Source: JAAYZB01 sp937958685 (lineage in GTDB: Bacteria > Bacillota_I > Bacilli_A > Izemoplasmatales > Hujiaoplasmataceae). Taken from it: a stretch of DNA of 5,438 nt. A program made the translations under genes and the position numbers. The stretch lies in NCBI GenBank assembly GCA_036824265.1, contig DAITAL010000074.1:1-5438 (forward strand), in the 5' to 3' direction. The first letter of the stretch is position 1. Every line of letters starts with the position of its first letter. Positions 5,349-5,438 of the stretch are shown here, one piece after another. A model generated the notes under the pieces. The model did no database searches and was not told the origin of the DNA. It saw nothing but the letters and a program-made list of their open reading frames with translations.

Positions 5349-5375
5349 TTAGCACTCATGACTTGACAGTGCTAA
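5349..5375. promoter_or_regulatory. CIRCE element 1 (HrcA operator) of the rightward heat-shock operon
   Basis: Arms TTAGCACTC (5349-5357) and CAGTGCTAA (5367-5375) with nine bases between match the CIRCE consensus in 17 of 18 arm positions. The promoter's -35 box starts in the spacer and ends in the right arm, exactly as in the clpB operator. Confidence 0.94.
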
Positions 5376-5390
5376 GAGGTATGCTATAAT
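5363..5390 (+). promoter_or_regulatory. Consensus promoter of a rightward heat-shock operon beyond the window
   Basis: TTGACA (5363-5368) and TATAAT (5385-5390) are perfect hexamers with 16 bases between. Transcription should begin near 5397, inside the second CIRCE. The gene itself starts after the window; the last bases, ending CCAGG, may be the start of a ribosome binding site. By known CIRCE regulons, hrcA-grpE-dnaK-dnaJ or groES-groEL are the likely targets, but the window does not show which. Confidence 0.88.
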
Positions 5391-5394
5391 ATAG

Positions 5395-5421
5395 TTGGCA
5401 CTCGGGATAATAGAGTGCTAA
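5395..5421. promoter_or_regulatory. CIRCE element 2 (HrcA operator) at the transcription start
   Basis: Arms TTGGCACTC (5395-5403) and GAGTGCTAA (5413-5421) with nine bases between match CIRCE in 17 of 18 positions; here the mismatch is in the left arm. It covers the predicted transcript start, so it would form the usual 5'-end hairpin of CIRCE-bearing mRNAs. Together with element 1 it brackets the -10 box. Confidence 0.94.
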
Positions 5422-5438
5422 CAATCACATTATCCAGG

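Overview
The window looks like the chromosome of a Bacillota-type (low-GC Gram-positive lineage) bacterium, here with moderately GC-rich coding sequence. The clues are three CIRCE (HrcA) operators, strong AGGAGG-type ribosome binding sites, near-consensus TTGACA/TATAAT promoters and a perfect match to the CcpA cre consensus. TGA is a normal stop. The ClpB start lacks the usual Clp N-domain, as in Mollicutes and some relatives, so a Mollicutes/Erysipelotrichia-like lineage is a reasonable guess. That placement is inference.

Layout: (1) 1-490, minus strand: 5' part of clpB, running off the left edge, with a promoter whose -35 box lies inside a CIRCE element (535-561). (2) 598-1035, minus: a Bcp/PrxQ thiol peroxidase with its own promoter and a terminator just before the clpB control region. 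(3) 1181-2590, plus: dihydrolipoyl dehydrogenase, divergent from the peroxidase across a 145-bp region holding two back-to-back promoters. (4) 2703-5268, plus: a three-gene operon with ATGA stop/start overlaps: a class-V cysteine desulfurase, an 87-residue cytosolic CPSC thioredoxin-like protein, and a secreted-thioredoxin/CcdA-type membrane fusion. It ends in a good rho-independent terminator. (5) 5314-5438: control region of a rightward heat-shock operon whose first gene lies beyond the edge. It has a cre-like palindrome, a consensus promoter and two CIRCE operators. No stretch over 300 bases lacks a gene; the four gaps (about 105-170 bases) hold promoters, operators and terminators.

How the genes may work together: the centre is a thiol/sulfur redox block flanked on both sides by HrcA-controlled chaperone transcription units. 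The desulfurase mobilises sulfur from cysteine. The small CPSC protein could pass electrons to the CcdA-type membrane domain, which could reduce the CTHC domain outside the cell. The peroxidase consumes thiol electrons, and the dihydrolipoyl dehydrogenase could feed NADH electrons into dithiols. The individual enzyme families are well supported; the electron route between them is a hypothesis. No mobile element, RNA gene, CRISPR array or pseudogene was seen.
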